DNA of 64,000 bases from Paractinoplanes pyxinae (GTDB lineage: Bacteria; Actinomycetota; Actinomycetes; Mycobacteriales; Micromonosporaceae), in assembly GCF_026626335.1 (NCBI RefSeq), contig NZ_JAPNTZ010000006.1, forward strand, positions 513,747-577,746. The letters run 5' to 3'. A model generated the notes under the pieces. The model made no database searches, had not been told where the DNA came from, and was given only the letters and a program-made list of their open reading frames with translations. Both the position numbers and the translations under genes were made by a program. Shown here one piece after another: positions 23,366 to 31,685 of the stretch (the first letter of the stretch is position 1; each line of letters begins with the position of its first letter).

Positions 23366-24232
23366 ATGTCCGCACGCCTACTTCCCGGCGGCCCGGTCGC
23401 CGAGGCCGTTCTCGCCGACGTCTCCGAGCGCGCCGCCAAGCTCAAGGCCCAGGGCGTCACGCCCAGCCTGGCCACCGTCCTGGTCGGCGACGACGACGCC
23501 AGCGCCGGCTACATCCGCATCAAGCAGCGCCAGGCGGCCGAGCTCGGCTTCGACTCGCCGCACCGGCACCTCTCGGGCGACATCACCCAGCAGCAGCTGC
23601 TCGACGTGATCGCCGAGCTGAACGCCGACCCGAGCGTCCACGGGGTGCTGATCCAGTACCCGATCCCGGCCCACCTCGACTACGACGCCGCGCTGCAGAC
23701 CCTCGACCCCGACAAGGACGTCGACGGCATGCACCCGCTCAACATGGGCCGCCTCGCGGTGGGCCTGCCCGGCCCGCTGCCCTGCACCCCGGCCGGCATC
23801 GAGGCGCTGCTGGCCCACTACGAGATCCCGGTGGCCGGGCACGAGGTGGTCATCCTGGGCCGGGGCGCGACGCTGGGCCGCCCGCTGGCCATGCTGCTGG
23901 CCCAGAAGCGGCCGACCGCCAACGCCGCCGTCACCGTGGTTCACACCGGCGTACCGGACTGGGACCGCTACACCAAGCGGGCCGAGATCCTCATCGCCGC
24001 GGCCGGTGTGCCCGGCATCATCCAGCCCGAGCACGTCCGCCCGGGCGCGACGGTGATCGGCGCCGGCGTCCGCTACGAGGGCAAGCGCCTGCTGCCCGAC
24101 GTGGCCGAGGAGTGCGCCGAGGTCGCCGGGGCCATCACCCCGCGGGTGGGCGGGGTGGGCCCGACGACCGTCGCCATGCTGTTCCGCAACGCGATCAGCG
24201 CTGCCGAACGGGCGGTCGCTACAGCAGCGTGA
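23366..24232 (+). CDS. folD: Methylenetetrahydrofolate dehydrogenase / methenyltetrahydrofolate cyclohydrolase
   Basis: A bifunctional 288-residue enzyme interconverting 5,10-methylene-, 5,10-methenyl- and 10-formyl-tetrahydrofolate. Signatures are GYIRIKQRQAAELGF (catalytic Lys in YxxxK), VHGVLIQYPIPAHLD, DKDVDGMHPLNMGRL and the NADP-binding VVILGRGATLGRPLAMLL, where the second Gly-rich turn carries Ala in place of the usual GRSxxVGxP. The C terminus GAITPRVGGVGPTTVAMLFRN is the family's PGGVGPMT motif. The ATG follows AGAGGGTGG. The gene lies directly under a ZTP riboswitch, so expression should rise when formyl-folate is limiting. Its end overlaps the convergent carbonic anhydrase gene by 14 bases. 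Confidence 0.95.
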   Translation: MSARLLPGGPVAEAVLADVSERAAKLKAQGVTPSLATVLVGDDDASAGYIRIKQRQAAELGFDSPHRHLSGDITQQQLLDVIAELNADPSVHGVLIQYPIPAHLDYDAALQTLDPDKDVDGMHPLNMGRLAVGLPGPLPCTPAGIEALLAHYEIPVAGHEVVILGRGATLGRPLAMLLAQKRPTANAAVTVVHTGVPDWDRYTKRAEILIAAAGVPGIIQPEHVRPGATVIGAGVRYEGKRLLPDVAEECAEVAGAITPRVGGVGPTTVAMLFRNAISAAERAVATAA

Positions 24233-24899
24233 CCTTCCCGGTGTCCAGGTCGTAACGCGCGCCGGCCACGCCCAGGTGGCCGGCCTCGACCTTCTCGCGG
24301 ACGATCCCGCTCTGCGCGAGAAGCGCGGCGACCTGGGCCCGCACGTTGGCCCGGACGCCGTTCTCGACAGCGTCGCCCGGCTGCGAGAGCACCGGCTCGA
24401 CGATCGGACGCAGCGCGTCGACGATGGCCGCGATGTGCCCCGGCGCCTCACCGCCCGAACGGATCAGGTCGACCGTGGCCGAGATCGCGCCGCACCGCTC
24501 GTGCCCGAGCACCAGCAGCAGCGGCGGCTCGAAGTGCTCGACGGCGTACTCGATGCTGCCCAGCAGCAGGTCGTCGACGATGTTGCCGGCTACCCGGTTG
24601 TCGAAGATGTCGCCCAGGCCCTGGTCGAAGAGCAGTTCCGACGGTACGCGGGAATCCGCGCAGCCCAGCGTGATGACGAACGGGTCCTGGGCCGCGGCCA
24701 GCCGGTGGATCGCGGCGACATTCTGATGCGGGTGACGCAGGTGCCCGGTGACGAAGCGGTGGTTGCCGCGCAGCAGTTCCCGCAACGCCTCGTCGTAGGT
24801 GGCCGGCGGCGCCGGGGCGGCGTCGGCGGTGGCGGGGATCAGCGTCGCGGCCAGCGCGGTGGCGCCGGCGGTGAGCACGGAACGGCGTCCGAGGGACAT
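24219..24899 (-). CDS. Beta-carbonic anhydrase with Tat-type signal peptide
   Basis: A 226-residue beta-class carbonic anhydrase, hydrating CO2 to bicarbonate with zinc. The zinc ligands are visible: C80 with the Asp/Arg dyad in LGCADSR, then H133 and C136 in LGHERCGA. The first 28 residues are a twin-arginine export signal (LGRRSVLTAGATALAATLIPATADA followed by AP), so the enzyme should be folded in the cytoplasm with its metal and exported. Most beta-carbonic anhydrases are cytoplasmic; exported ones occur in some actinobacteria. The gene converges with folD and the coding ends overlap. No partner transporter is adjacent. Confidence 0.9.
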   Translation of the reverse strand: MSLGRRSVLTAGATALAATLIPATADAAPAPPATYDEALRELLRGNHRFVTGHLRHPHQNVAAIHRLAAAQDPFVITLGCADSRVPSELLFDQGLGDIFDNRVAGNIVDDLLLGSIEYAVEHFEPPLLLVLGHERCGAISATVDLIRSGGEAPGHIAAIVDALRPIVEPVLSQPGDAVENGVRANVRAQVAALLAQSGIVREKVEAGHLGVAGARYDLDTGKVTLL

Positions 24900-24959
24900 G
24901 GTCGTTCTCCGATCTTGAGAATCGATCGGAGCCTATTGATCTCGCGTGAACGACGTCTG

Positions 24960-26210
24960 TCAGGTTTCCAACAGTGCGACGCACTCCACGTGCTGGGTCA
25001 TCGGGAAGCAGTCGAAGGCCCGCAACGCCGTGAGTTTCCAGCCCAGCTCGCGGAACGTGTTGATGTCGCGGGCCAGCGACGCCGGGTCACAGGCCACATA
25101 GGCCACCGCGCGCGGGGCGGCCGCGGCCACCGCCCGTACGACCTTGGCCCCCGCACCCGCCCGGGGCGGATCGAGCACGACGAAGTCGACCGGGCCGGTC
25201 ACCCGGCGCCGCAGCAGGGCCGAGTCGACCCGGGCCTCGACCACCTCGGCGTACGGCAGGTCGGCCAGATTCCGCCGGGCCGAGTCGGCGCCGACCGGGG
25301 AGGACTCGACCACCGTCGTACGCCCCTGGGTCTGCGCCGCGACCGCCGCCGCGAACAGACCGGCCCCGCCGTAGAGGTCCCACATGCTCTCGCCCTCGGC
25401 CGGCCGCAGCATCTCGAGCACGGCGGCCACCAGCGTCTCGGCCGCGGCCGGGTGCACCTGCCAGAAACCCTCCGGCGGCACCCGCCAGGTACGCCCGGCG
25501 GCCACCTCGGTCACCTCGGCCGGCCCTTCGACCAGCCGCCGCCCGCCACCGCCCAGCGTGGTGCCCTCGGCCGGGTCGTCCGGGGGCAGCGTGCCGCCGG
25601 TGCCGGTCGGGCGGGCCAGCACGGTCACGTCGCCACCGGTGGTCGCCACCGCCTCCAGCGCGTCCGCCTCGGGCCATTCGCGGCTCAGCACGTCCAGCTC
25701 CTGGATGGCCGGGTGCGCGATGCGGCAGCGGTCGATCGCCACCACCTCGTGCGAGCGGTGCTTGAGCAGCCCGGCCCGGTCGGCCGCGTCGACCGCGTAG
25801 CGCACCCGGCTGCGCCAGCCCAGCAGCCCGCCCGGCAGCTCCTCGACCTCGACGTCCCAGCGCAGCCTGGCCAGCCGGCGCAGCTGCTCCTCGACCACCG
25901 AGGCCTTCCACCGGCGCTGGGCGTCGCCCGAGGCGTGCTGCAGGTCGCAGCCGCCGCAGGCGCCCGGCCGGGCGTACGGGCAGGGCGGCTCGACCCGGTC
26001 GGCCGACGGCTCGTGGATCGCGACCGCGTCGGCCCGCAGGAAGCCCTTGTGCAGCTCGGTGATCTCGGCCGTCACCCGCTCGCCGGGCAGCGCGTGCCGC
26101 ACGAAGACGACCTGGCCGTGCTCGCCGCCGACTCGGGCCACGCAGTGACCGCCATGAGCCGGGGCGCCGACGGTCAGCTCGACGCGCTCGCCCTCTTCCA
26201 GTGTGGTCAC
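24960..26210 (-). CDS. TRAM-domain class I SAM-dependent RNA methyltransferase (RumA/TrmA-like)
   Basis: A 416-residue RNA m5U-type methyltransferase. A TRAM RNA-binding domain fills residues 3-65. Cysteines C77, C85 and C88 in CPYARPGACGGCDLQ, with a fourth in DRCRIAHP, are the likely [4Fe-4S] ligands. The Rossmann core has the SAM motif MWDLYGGAGLFAAAV, then DFVVLDPPRAGAGAKVV and the catalytic cysteine in AYVACDPASLARD, ending with DCFPMTQHVECVALLE. Substrate (23S rRNA or tRNA uridine) cannot be fixed from sequence alone. The GTG start overlaps the upstream permease stop (GTGA). The gene holds the Rv2689c position in the conserved actinobacterial order. Confidence 0.9.
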   Translation of the reverse strand: MTTLEEGERVELTVGAPAHGGHCVARVGGEHGQVVFVRHALPGERVTAEITELHKGFLRADAVAIHEPSADRVEPPCPYARPGACGGCDLQHASGDAQRRWKASVVEEQLRRLARLRWDVEVEELPGGLLGWRSRVRYAVDAADRAGLLKHRSHEVVAIDRCRIAHPAIQELDVLSREWPEADALEAVATTGGDVTVLARPTGTGGTLPPDDPAEGTTLGGGGRRLVEGPAEVTEVAAGRTWRVPPEGFWQVHPAAAETLVAAVLEMLRPAEGESMWDLYGGAGLFAAAVAAQTQGRTTVVESSPVGADSARRNLADLPYAEVVEARVDSALLRRRVTGPVDFVVLDPPRAGAGAKVVRAVAAAAPRAVAYVACDPASLARDINTFRELGWKLTALRAFDCFPMTQHVECVALLET

Positions 26211-28243
26211 GGCAGCTTCTCCGCGGGGGTCTCGTCCGGGGCCGGTTCGACGGCCCGGACGCGGGGGCCGCGGGCCGGCACCCGGGTCAGGCTCTGGTCG
26301 AAACGGTCGAGGTCCCTGTCCTGGCTGGAGCGCAGCTGCCAGGGCACGCTGGTGACCATCACGCCCGGCTCGAACAGCAGCCGGCCCTTGATGCGCAGCG
26401 CGCTCTGGTTGTGCAGCAGGTTCTCCCACCAGCGGCCGACCACGTACTCGGGCACGAAGACGGTGACCACGTCGCGCGGCGAGCCCCGGCGCACGCCCTT
26501 GACGAAGTCGATGATCGGGCCGGTGATCTCGCGGTAGGGCGAGTCCACGACGGCCAGCGGCACCGGGATCTGCCGGCGCTCCCACTCGGCCTGGATGGCC
26601 CGGGTGTCCTTCTCGTCGACGTTCACGGTGACCGCGGTCAGCGTGTCGGGGCGGGTTGCCTGGGCGTACGCCAGGGCCCGCAGGGTCGGCATGTGCACCT
26701 TGCTGACCAGCACGACCGCGTGGTTGCGGGACGGCAGCACGGGCCGCTCGTCGGTCGGCTGCAGCTCTTGCGAGACCCGCGTGTAGTGCTTGCGGATGGC
26801 CACCATGAGGCCGTAGATGGCGATCATCGCGGCGATCGCGATCCACGCCCCGAGCAGGAACTTAGTGATCAGCACGATGATCAGCACCGTTGCCGTGAGG
26901 CCCATGCCGAAGGCGTTGATCGCCCGCGACCTGACCATCCGACGGCGGCGTTCGGGGTCTCGTTGCGTACGCAGCAAGCGGTTCCAATGCCGGATCATGC
27001 CGCCCTGCGACAGCGTGAACGACACGAAGACGCCCACAATGTAGAGCTGGATCAGCCGGGTCGTCTCGGCCTGGAACGCCGCCACCAGGATCATCGCGGC
27101 GATGGCGAGGAAGATGATGCCGTTGCTGAAGGCCAGCCGGTCGCCCCGGGTGTGCAGCTGACGCGGCAGGTAGCGGTCCTGGGCCAGGATCGAGCCGAGC
27201 ACCGGGAAGCCGTTGAAGGCGGTGTTGGCGGCCAGGAAGAGGATCAGGGCGGTCACCGCGCCGACCACGTAGAGCAGGATCGACCCCGGCCCGAAGATCG
27301 TCTCGGCCAGCTGCGTGGTGACCGTCTTCTGCACGTAGTTGCTCGGCCCGGAGACGATCTGCAACGTCGGGTCCTCGACGTACTGCAGCTTGGTGGCGCG
27401 GGCCAGCAGCACGATGCCGACCAGCATGACGATCGACAGCCCGCCCAGCAGCATCAGCGTGGTCGCCGCGTTCTTGCTCTTGGGCGGCTTGAAGGCGGGC
27501 ACACCGTTCGAGATGGCCTCGACACCGGTCAGCGCCGCACAGCCCGACGAGAAGGTCCGCAGCAGCAGATAGGCGAACCCGAAGCTGGTGAGGTGGTCCT
27601 CCTCGGCCGTGATGACCAGGCCCGCGCTCGGCGCCAGCAGGTCGTCGCCGAGCACGAAGACCCGGAACAGCCCGGTCAGGATCATGCCGACGATCACGAA
27701 GATGAACGCGTACGTCGGAATGGCGAAGGCCGTGCCCGACTCACGCAGCCCTCGCAGGTTGAGCGCGGTGAGCAGGGCGATCGCGCCGATCGCGAAGGCC
27801 ACCTTGTGCTCGGCCACGAACGGCACGACCGAGCCCAGGTTGCCCACGCCGGACGAGGTCGACACGGCCACGGTGAGGATGTAGTCGACCAGCAGGGCGC
27901 TGCCCACGCCGAGCCCGGCCCGGGGGCCCAGGTTGACCGTCGCCACCTCGTAGTCGCCGCCGCCGGAGGGGTAGGCGTAGACGTTCTGCCGGTAGCTGGC
28001 CACCACCGTCACCATCACCACGGCGACGGCCAGCGTGATCCACGGGGAGATCCAGAAGGCGCCCGCCCCGGCGATCGACAGGGTCAGCAGGATCTCGTCG
28101 GGCGCGTAGGCCACGCTCGAGAGGGCGTCGCTGGCGAAGACCGGAAGCGCGATCCGCTTGGGCAACAGCGTGTGCTGAAGCTTGTCGGACCGAAACGGCC
28201 GGCCCAGCAGGAGCCGCTTCGCGAGGGAGGTCGTACTGGCCAC
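26207..28243 (-). CDS. KimA-like APC superfamily permease, probable K+ importer
   Basis: A 678-residue protein with about 12 hydrophobic helices in residues 35-450 and a cytoplasmic C-terminal domain. It follows Bacillus KimA (YdaO) almost motif by motif: KRLLLGRPFRS, FASDALSSVAYAPDEILL, SYRQNVYAYPSGGGDYEV, LLVDYILTVAVSTSSGV, FSSGCAALTGVEAISNGVPAFK, AANTAFNGFPVLGSILAQDRYLPRQ with RGDRLAFSNGIIFL, and the tail WWENLLHNQSALRIKGRLLF. KimA is a high-affinity proton-coupled potassium importer. Databases usually call such genes amino-acid permeases. It diverges from two TrkA/RCK genes across 113 bases, which supports a potassium role. No c-di-AMP riboswitch core was recognised upstream. The GTG start is preferred; a longer in-frame start is possible. 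Confidence 0.8.
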   Translation of the reverse strand: MASTTSLAKRLLLGRPFRSDKLQHTLLPKRIALPVFASDALSSVAYAPDEILLTLSIAGAGAFWISPWITLAVAVVMVTVVASYRQNVYAYPSGGGDYEVATVNLGPRAGLGVGSALLVDYILTVAVSTSSGVGNLGSVVPFVAEHKVAFAIGAIALLTALNLRGLRESGTAFAIPTYAFIFVIVGMILTGLFRVFVLGDDLLAPSAGLVITAEEDHLTSFGFAYLLLRTFSSGCAALTGVEAISNGVPAFKPPKSKNAATTLMLLGGLSIVMLVGIVLLARATKLQYVEDPTLQIVSGPSNYVQKTVTTQLAETIFGPGSILLYVVGAVTALILFLAANTAFNGFPVLGSILAQDRYLPRQLHTRGDRLAFSNGIIFLAIAAMILVAAFQAETTRLIQLYIVGVFVSFTLSQGGMIRHWNRLLRTQRDPERRRRMVRSRAINAFGMGLTATVLIIVLITKFLLGAWIAIAAMIAIYGLMVAIRKHYTRVSQELQPTDERPVLPSRNHAVVLVSKVHMPTLRALAYAQATRPDTLTAVTVNVDEKDTRAIQAEWERRQIPVPLAVVDSPYREITGPIIDFVKGVRRGSPRDVVTVFVPEYVVGRWWENLLHNQSALRIKGRLLFEPGVMVTSVPWQLRSSQDRDLDRFDQSLTRVPARGPRVRAVEPAPDETPAEKLP

Positions 28244-28356
28244 GAGTGCCAAGCGTACGGCGGGCTTTTCGCACTCGCGCCCCGCCCCGGCCGCCGCTCC
28301 TGGCGGCCGCATGGCAATCTCTCACTGAGTAGCACCCACGCGGGAGGACGCGACAC

Positions 28357-29022
28357 GTGCACGTGGTGATCATGGGGTGTGGCCGGCTCGGTTCGACGCT
28401 GGCCCACAACCTCGAAGAGCGCGGCCATGCGGTGGCCGTCATCGACCAGAACTCGGACGCCTTCCGCCGCCTGGGCTCCGATTTCGGCGGCACCACGGTG
28501 ACCGGCATCGGCTTCGACCGCGACGTGCTGCGGGCGGCCGGCATCGAGCGGGCCGACGCGTTCGCGGCCGTCTCCAGCGGCGACAACTCCAACATCATCT
28601 CGGCCCGGCTGGCCCGCGAGACGTTCGGGGTGTCCCGGGTCGTGGCCCGCATCTACGACCAGAAACGGGCCCAGGTGTACGAGCGGCTGGGCATCCCCAC
28701 TGTCGCCACGATCCGCTGGGCGGCCGACCGGATGGTCCGCCACCTGGTCCCCGAGGGCACGGTCGAGGTCTTCCGCGACCCGACCAGCGTGGTCTCGATC
28801 GTCGAGGCGCCGCTGCACCGCGACTGGGTCGGCCGCACACTGAAGTCGCTCGAGGAGCGCACCGGCGCCCGGGTGGCCTACCTGATGCGCTTCGGCATGG
28901 GCACGCTGGGCACCGCGTCCACCGTCATCCAGGACGGCGACCAGGTCTTCATGCTGGTCACCGACGAGACGGTGGGTGTCGTGCTCGACATCGCCTCCGG
29001 CGCCGACAAGGAAGGGCAGTGA
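28357..29022 (+). CDS. ceoB: TrkA-family potassium regulatory protein (RCK), CeoB-like
   Basis: A 221-residue cytoplasmic RCK protein. The N-terminal Rossmann domain starts VHVVIMGCGRLGSTLAHNLEERGH with GxGxxG at 7-12 and an acidic ribose ligand in AVIDQN, so NAD(H) or ATP binding is expected. RVVARIYDQKRAQVYERLGI closes the RCK-N domain. The last 85 residues form an RCK-C-like domain (VGRTLKSLEERTGARVAYLMRFGMG). Such subunits gate K+ channels or transporters. The GTG start has GGGAGG upstream. It is followed directly by ceoC and transcribed divergently from the KimA-like gene, without any TrkH/TrkG channel nearby. The order equals Rv2690c-Rv2691-Rv2692. Confidence 0.88.
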   Translation: MHVVIMGCGRLGSTLAHNLEERGHAVAVIDQNSDAFRRLGSDFGGTTVTGIGFDRDVLRAAGIERADAFAAVSSGDNSNIISARLARETFGVSRVVARIYDQKRAQVYERLGIPTVATIRWAADRMVRHLVPEGTVEVFRDPTSVVSIVEAPLHRDWVGRTLKSLEERTGARVAYLMRFGMGTLGTASTVIQDGDQVFMLVTDETVGVVLDIASGADKEGQ

Positions 29023-29024
29023 CC

Positions 29025-29702
29025 ATGCGGATCGCCATCGCCGGGGCCGGCAACGTGGGCCGCTCGATCGCGCAGGAGCTGATCGGCAACGGCCACCGGG
29101 TCATGCTCATCGAGCGCCAGCCCAAGCAGCTGCGGCCGGAAAGGGTGCCCGAGGCCGACTGGGTGCTGGCCGACGCCTGCGAGCTGAGCAGCCTGGAAGA
29201 GGCCGACGTGGCCGGCTGCGACGTGGTGGTGGCGGCCACCGGCGACGACAAGGTCAACCTGGTGGTGTCGCTGCTGGCCAAGACCGAGTTCGCCGTGCCG
29301 CGCGTGGTGGCCCGGGTCAACCGGGCCGAGAACGAGTGGCTGTTCACCGAGCAGTGGGGCGTCGACGTCTCGGTCAGCAAGCCGCGCCTGATGGCCGCCC
29401 TGGTCGAAGAGGCGGTCACCGTGGGCGACCTGGTCCGGCTGATGACTTTCCGCCAGGGCGAGGCCAACCTGGTCGAGATCACCCTGCCCAGGAACGCGCC
29501 GTACGAGGGTCAGCCCGTCCGCGACGTGCCGCTGCCCCGCGACTCGGCGCTCGTGGCCATCCTGCGCGGCAAGCGGGTCATGGTGCCCACCGCCGACGAC
29601 CCGCTCGAGGCCGGCGACGAGCTGATCTTCGTCTGCACCGCCGAGGTGGAGGACCAGATCCGCGCCGTCGTGCTGGGCAGCGAGGGTCGCGAACTGGGCT
29701 AG
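29025..29702 (+). CDS. ceoC: TrkA-family potassium regulatory protein (RCK), CeoC-like
   Basis: A second RCK protein of 225 residues, starting MRIAIAGAGNVGRSIAQELIGNGHRV (GxGxxG at 7-12), with the nucleotide ligand in LIERQ and PRVVARVNRAENEWLF closing the Rossmann domain. The C-terminal domain (NAPYEGQPVRDVPLPRDSALVAILRGKRVMVP) is a full RCK-C/TrkA-C module that in relatives binds c-di-AMP or other ligands. The ATG follows GAAGGG by 8 bases; a GTG 6 bases upstream that overlaps the ceoB stop is an alternative. It probably forms a heteromer with CeoB. Its TAG stop shares the sequence CTAG with the stop of the convergent DUF3159 gene. Confidence 0.88.
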   Translation: MRIAIAGAGNVGRSIAQELIGNGHRVMLIERQPKQLRPERVPEADWVLADACELSSLEEADVAGCDVVVAATGDDKVNLVVSLLAKTEFAVPRVVARVNRAENEWLFTEQWGVDVSVSKPRLMAALVEEAVTVGDLVRLMTFRQGEANLVEITLPRNAPYEGQPVRDVPLPRDSALVAILRGKRVMVPTADDPLEAGDELIFVCTAEVEDQIRAVVLGSEGRELG

Positions 29703-30496
29703 GCGGCCGCCTCTTCCGTCTGCTGGCTGCTGGTCACCCGGTGGATGGCCCACGCGGTGAAGGCGAACGTGGCGGCGTAGATCGGCCAGCTGATCAGGAT
29801 GCGGGCGATGCCGAGCGCGTTCGCCTCGCCCATCTGGTAGAGGACGAACTGGATGCCCGCGCGCACGCTCAGCGAGGCCACCCAGACCAGGGTGAGCCAC
29901 TGGAACGTACGGAACAGCCGGGCGTTGCCGAACCAGTCCTGCCGGCCCTTGTTGGCCATGACGCCCCACACGTAGCCGATGATCGGCTTGCGGACCAGGA
30001 CGGAGACCAGCAGCGCCGCCGCCTGGGCGAACGTCAGCAGGATGCCGGGCAGATAGAAGTCCTCGGCCTTGCCCGTGCGCCAGGCCAGGAAGGCGCCGAT
30101 GGCGATGCCGAACAAACCGTTCACCGCATGGCGTACGGGTTGCTTGCGGGCCAGCCGGAAGGCGCCGATGGCCAGCGCGGAGAACACCGCCCCGCCGATG
30201 GCCCAGTACAGCGCCGTACGCTTCTCGAGCCCGACCACGGTGTCGCCGAGGATCACGTTGAGCGCCACGAAGGCGAGCACCGGAAGGCTCGACTCGATCA
30301 GCCCGCGTACACCGCCGAGCTGCTCCGAGATCTGCTCCGACATCGACGGGAAGGGCTCTTCCTCGTCGCCGTCCTTGCCCTTGGCGTCCTTGGCGTCCGG
30401 CACCGCATGGAGGTCGAGTTCCTCGACGACCTCCTCGGCGAGCCGTTCCTCCACGGTTTCGTGCGCGGCGTGACGCGGCTCGCTGCCGGGTGTCAC
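29699..30496 (-). CDS. DUF3159 family membrane protein
   Basis: A 265-residue polytopic membrane protein of the DUF3159 family (Rv2693c position). After an acidic, disordered 45 residues come about six hydrophobic helices, including LIESSLPVLAFVALNVIL, LYWAIGGAVFSALAIGAF, AVNGLFGIAIGAFLAW and PGILLTFAQAAALLVSVLV. Conserved polar positions are seen in ARKQPVRHAVNG and RLFRTFQWLTLVWVASLSVR. Function is unknown. The GTG start overlaps the stop of the OB-fold gene (GTGA), so the pair is one translation unit. Its constant neighbourhood with OB-fold, DUF3710 and dut in actinobacteria suggests a shared role that is not yet defined. Confidence 0.85.
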   Translation of the reverse strand: MTPGSEPRHAAHETVEERLAEEVVEELDLHAVPDAKDAKGKDGDEEEPFPSMSEQISEQLGGVRGLIESSLPVLAFVALNVILGDTVVGLEKRTALYWAIGGAVFSALAIGAFRLARKQPVRHAVNGLFGIAIGAFLAWRTGKAEDFYLPGILLTFAQAAALLVSVLVRKPIIGYVWGVMANKGRQDWFGNARLFRTFQWLTLVWVASLSVRAGIQFVLYQMGEANALGIARILISWPIYAATFAFTAWAIHRVTSSQQTEEAAA

Positions 30497-30870
30497 CGGG
30501 GCGCCTCCAGCTCGTAGTACGGGTTGTAGATGACCTTGCGATCGTCGCGGATGGCGATGCGGCCGCGGGCGGTGAGCTGACGGCCGGGCTCGATGCCGGC
30601 GATCGACCGGCGGCCCAGGAAGACCAGGGTCACCACGTCGCTGCCGTCCCAGAGGTCGGCCTCCAGGGTCGGCAGGTTGGTGCGGGGAGTGTAGGCCACC
30701 GTCCGCAGCCGCCCGTTGACCGAGACGACCTGACCGCGCGTGCACTGCCCGGCCGGCATGGCGCCGCACTTGGCCACCTCACGCTGCAGATCCCGCGCGT
30801 CGAGCTCGGAATCGGTGGCGGTCAACCGGTCGAAGAACCGGCGCAGGCCGGTGCGCTCGTCGGTGGTCAT
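30493..30870 (-). CDS. OB-fold nucleic-acid-binding domain protein
   Basis: A 125-residue protein with a single tRNA-anti-type OB fold: GQVVSVNGRLRTVAYTPRTNLPTLEADLWDGSDVVTLVFLGRRSIAGIEPGRQLTARGRI, residues about 45-105, of the kind found in aminoacyl-tRNA synthetases, RecG and RecJ. The N-terminal 40 residues are helical with two cysteines (AKCGAMPAGQCTRG). It corresponds to Rv2694c. Binding of single-stranded nucleic acid is predicted from the fold; a partner enzyme is not known. The ATG follows AGGAGAGG. It is the first gene of the pair with DUF3159 and is separated from DUF3710 by a strong hairpin. Confidence 0.85.
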   Translation of the reverse strand: MTTDERTGLRRFFDRLTATDSELDARDLQREVAKCGAMPAGQCTRGQVVSVNGRLRTVAYTPRTNLPTLEADLWDGSDVVTLVFLGRRSIAGIEPGRQLTARGRIAIRDDRKVIYNPYYELEAPR

Positions 30871-30913
30871 GACCTCTCCTAGCCCCACCCGGGATGCTCG
30901 CCCCGTCCGGGAC

Positions 30914-30942
30914 GAACGGCACGGGCCATCGCCGTGCCGTTC
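30914..30942 (-). terminator. Perfect 11-bp hairpin after the dut-DUF3710 operon
   Basis: GAACGGCACGG (30914-30924) is exactly complementary to CCGTGCCGTTC (30932-30942), loop of 7. On the minus strand it begins 38 bases after the DUF3710 stop and upstream of the OB-fold gene. Confidence 0.8.
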
Positions 30943-30980
30943 CTACAAGGTACGCCCCGGGTGACCACTGTCACGACCCG

Positions 30981-31667
30981 CTATACAGGCCGGCTGCCGT
31001 TCGTCTGCGGACCCTGCTCCTGCTCGGCCTCGGCCTGAGCCTGCTCGGTCATCTCTTTGGGCAGCCGCAGCGGCAGCGCCTCGCGCACCGGGCGGGCCTC
31101 GTTGTCACGGACGACGACCAGACCGGAGAGAACTTCGCCCAGCCGGCCCTCACGGTTCCGGTCGGCCGCGGCGGCGCCCTGGTACAGCGCGCGGACCATC
31201 CAGCGCGGGCCGTCGACGCCCACGAACCGCACGTCGGCCGGGCCCTCGGGGGTGTTCACCCGGGCCGACAGCTCGACCCCGTACGGCCCGTCGACCTCGC
31301 GCGGCGCCACGCCGTCGGCGGTCATGGCCTCGGCGATCTCGGCCCGGACCTCGTTCCAGATGCCCTCGGAGCGCGGGGCCGCGAACACGCCCAGCTGCAG
31401 CGCGCTCTCGCCGTCGACCAGCACGATCTGCTCGACCGCGCCGTCCGGGTTGGCCTGCACCCGCACCTCGACGCCGTCGACGGCCGGGATCAGCAGGCTG
31501 CCCAGGTCGAGCCGCTGCACGTCGTCGGGGGCCTGGCCGGAGTCCCAGGGGCCGTGGTCGGGCCGCGGGGGCTCGTCGCCGGCGCTCAGACTCTGCTGGA
31601 GCGCCTCGGAGGGCGGTGCGTCGGTCGCACGCACGTGCTTGGGGCCGCCGCGCTTACGCGAGAACAT
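30981..31667 (-). CDS. DUF3710 family protein
   Basis: A 228-residue soluble protein of the DUF3710 family (Rv2696c position, directly after dut). The N-terminal 45 residues are charged and disordered (MFSRKRGGPKHVRA). The domain itself runs from VQRLDLGSLLIPAVDGVEVRVQ through QIVLVDGESALQLGVFAAPRSEGIWNEVRAEIAE and GVELSARVNTPEGPADVRFVGVDGPRWMVRALYQG. The C terminus is Gln/Glu-rich and low complexity. No active-site pattern, signal or membrane span is seen. Function is unknown. It begins 18 bases after dut ends, and the two should be cotranscribed up to the hairpin that follows. Confidence 0.85.
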   Translation of the reverse strand: MFSRKRGGPKHVRATDAPPSEALQQSLSAGDEPPRPDHGPWDSGQAPDDVQRLDLGSLLIPAVDGVEVRVQANPDGAVEQIVLVDGESALQLGVFAAPRSEGIWNEVRAEIAEAMTADGVAPREVDGPYGVELSARVNTPEGPADVRFVGVDGPRWMVRALYQGAAAADRNREGRLGEVLSGLVVVRDNEARPVREALPLRLPKEMTEQAQAEAEQEQGPQTNGSRPV

Positions 31668-31685
31668 CTTTACTGACCTTCCGTC

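Noticed and set aside
24232..24240. Terminator between folD and carbonic anhydrase
   Set aside because: The coding ends overlap by 14 bases and no inverted repeat is visible there.
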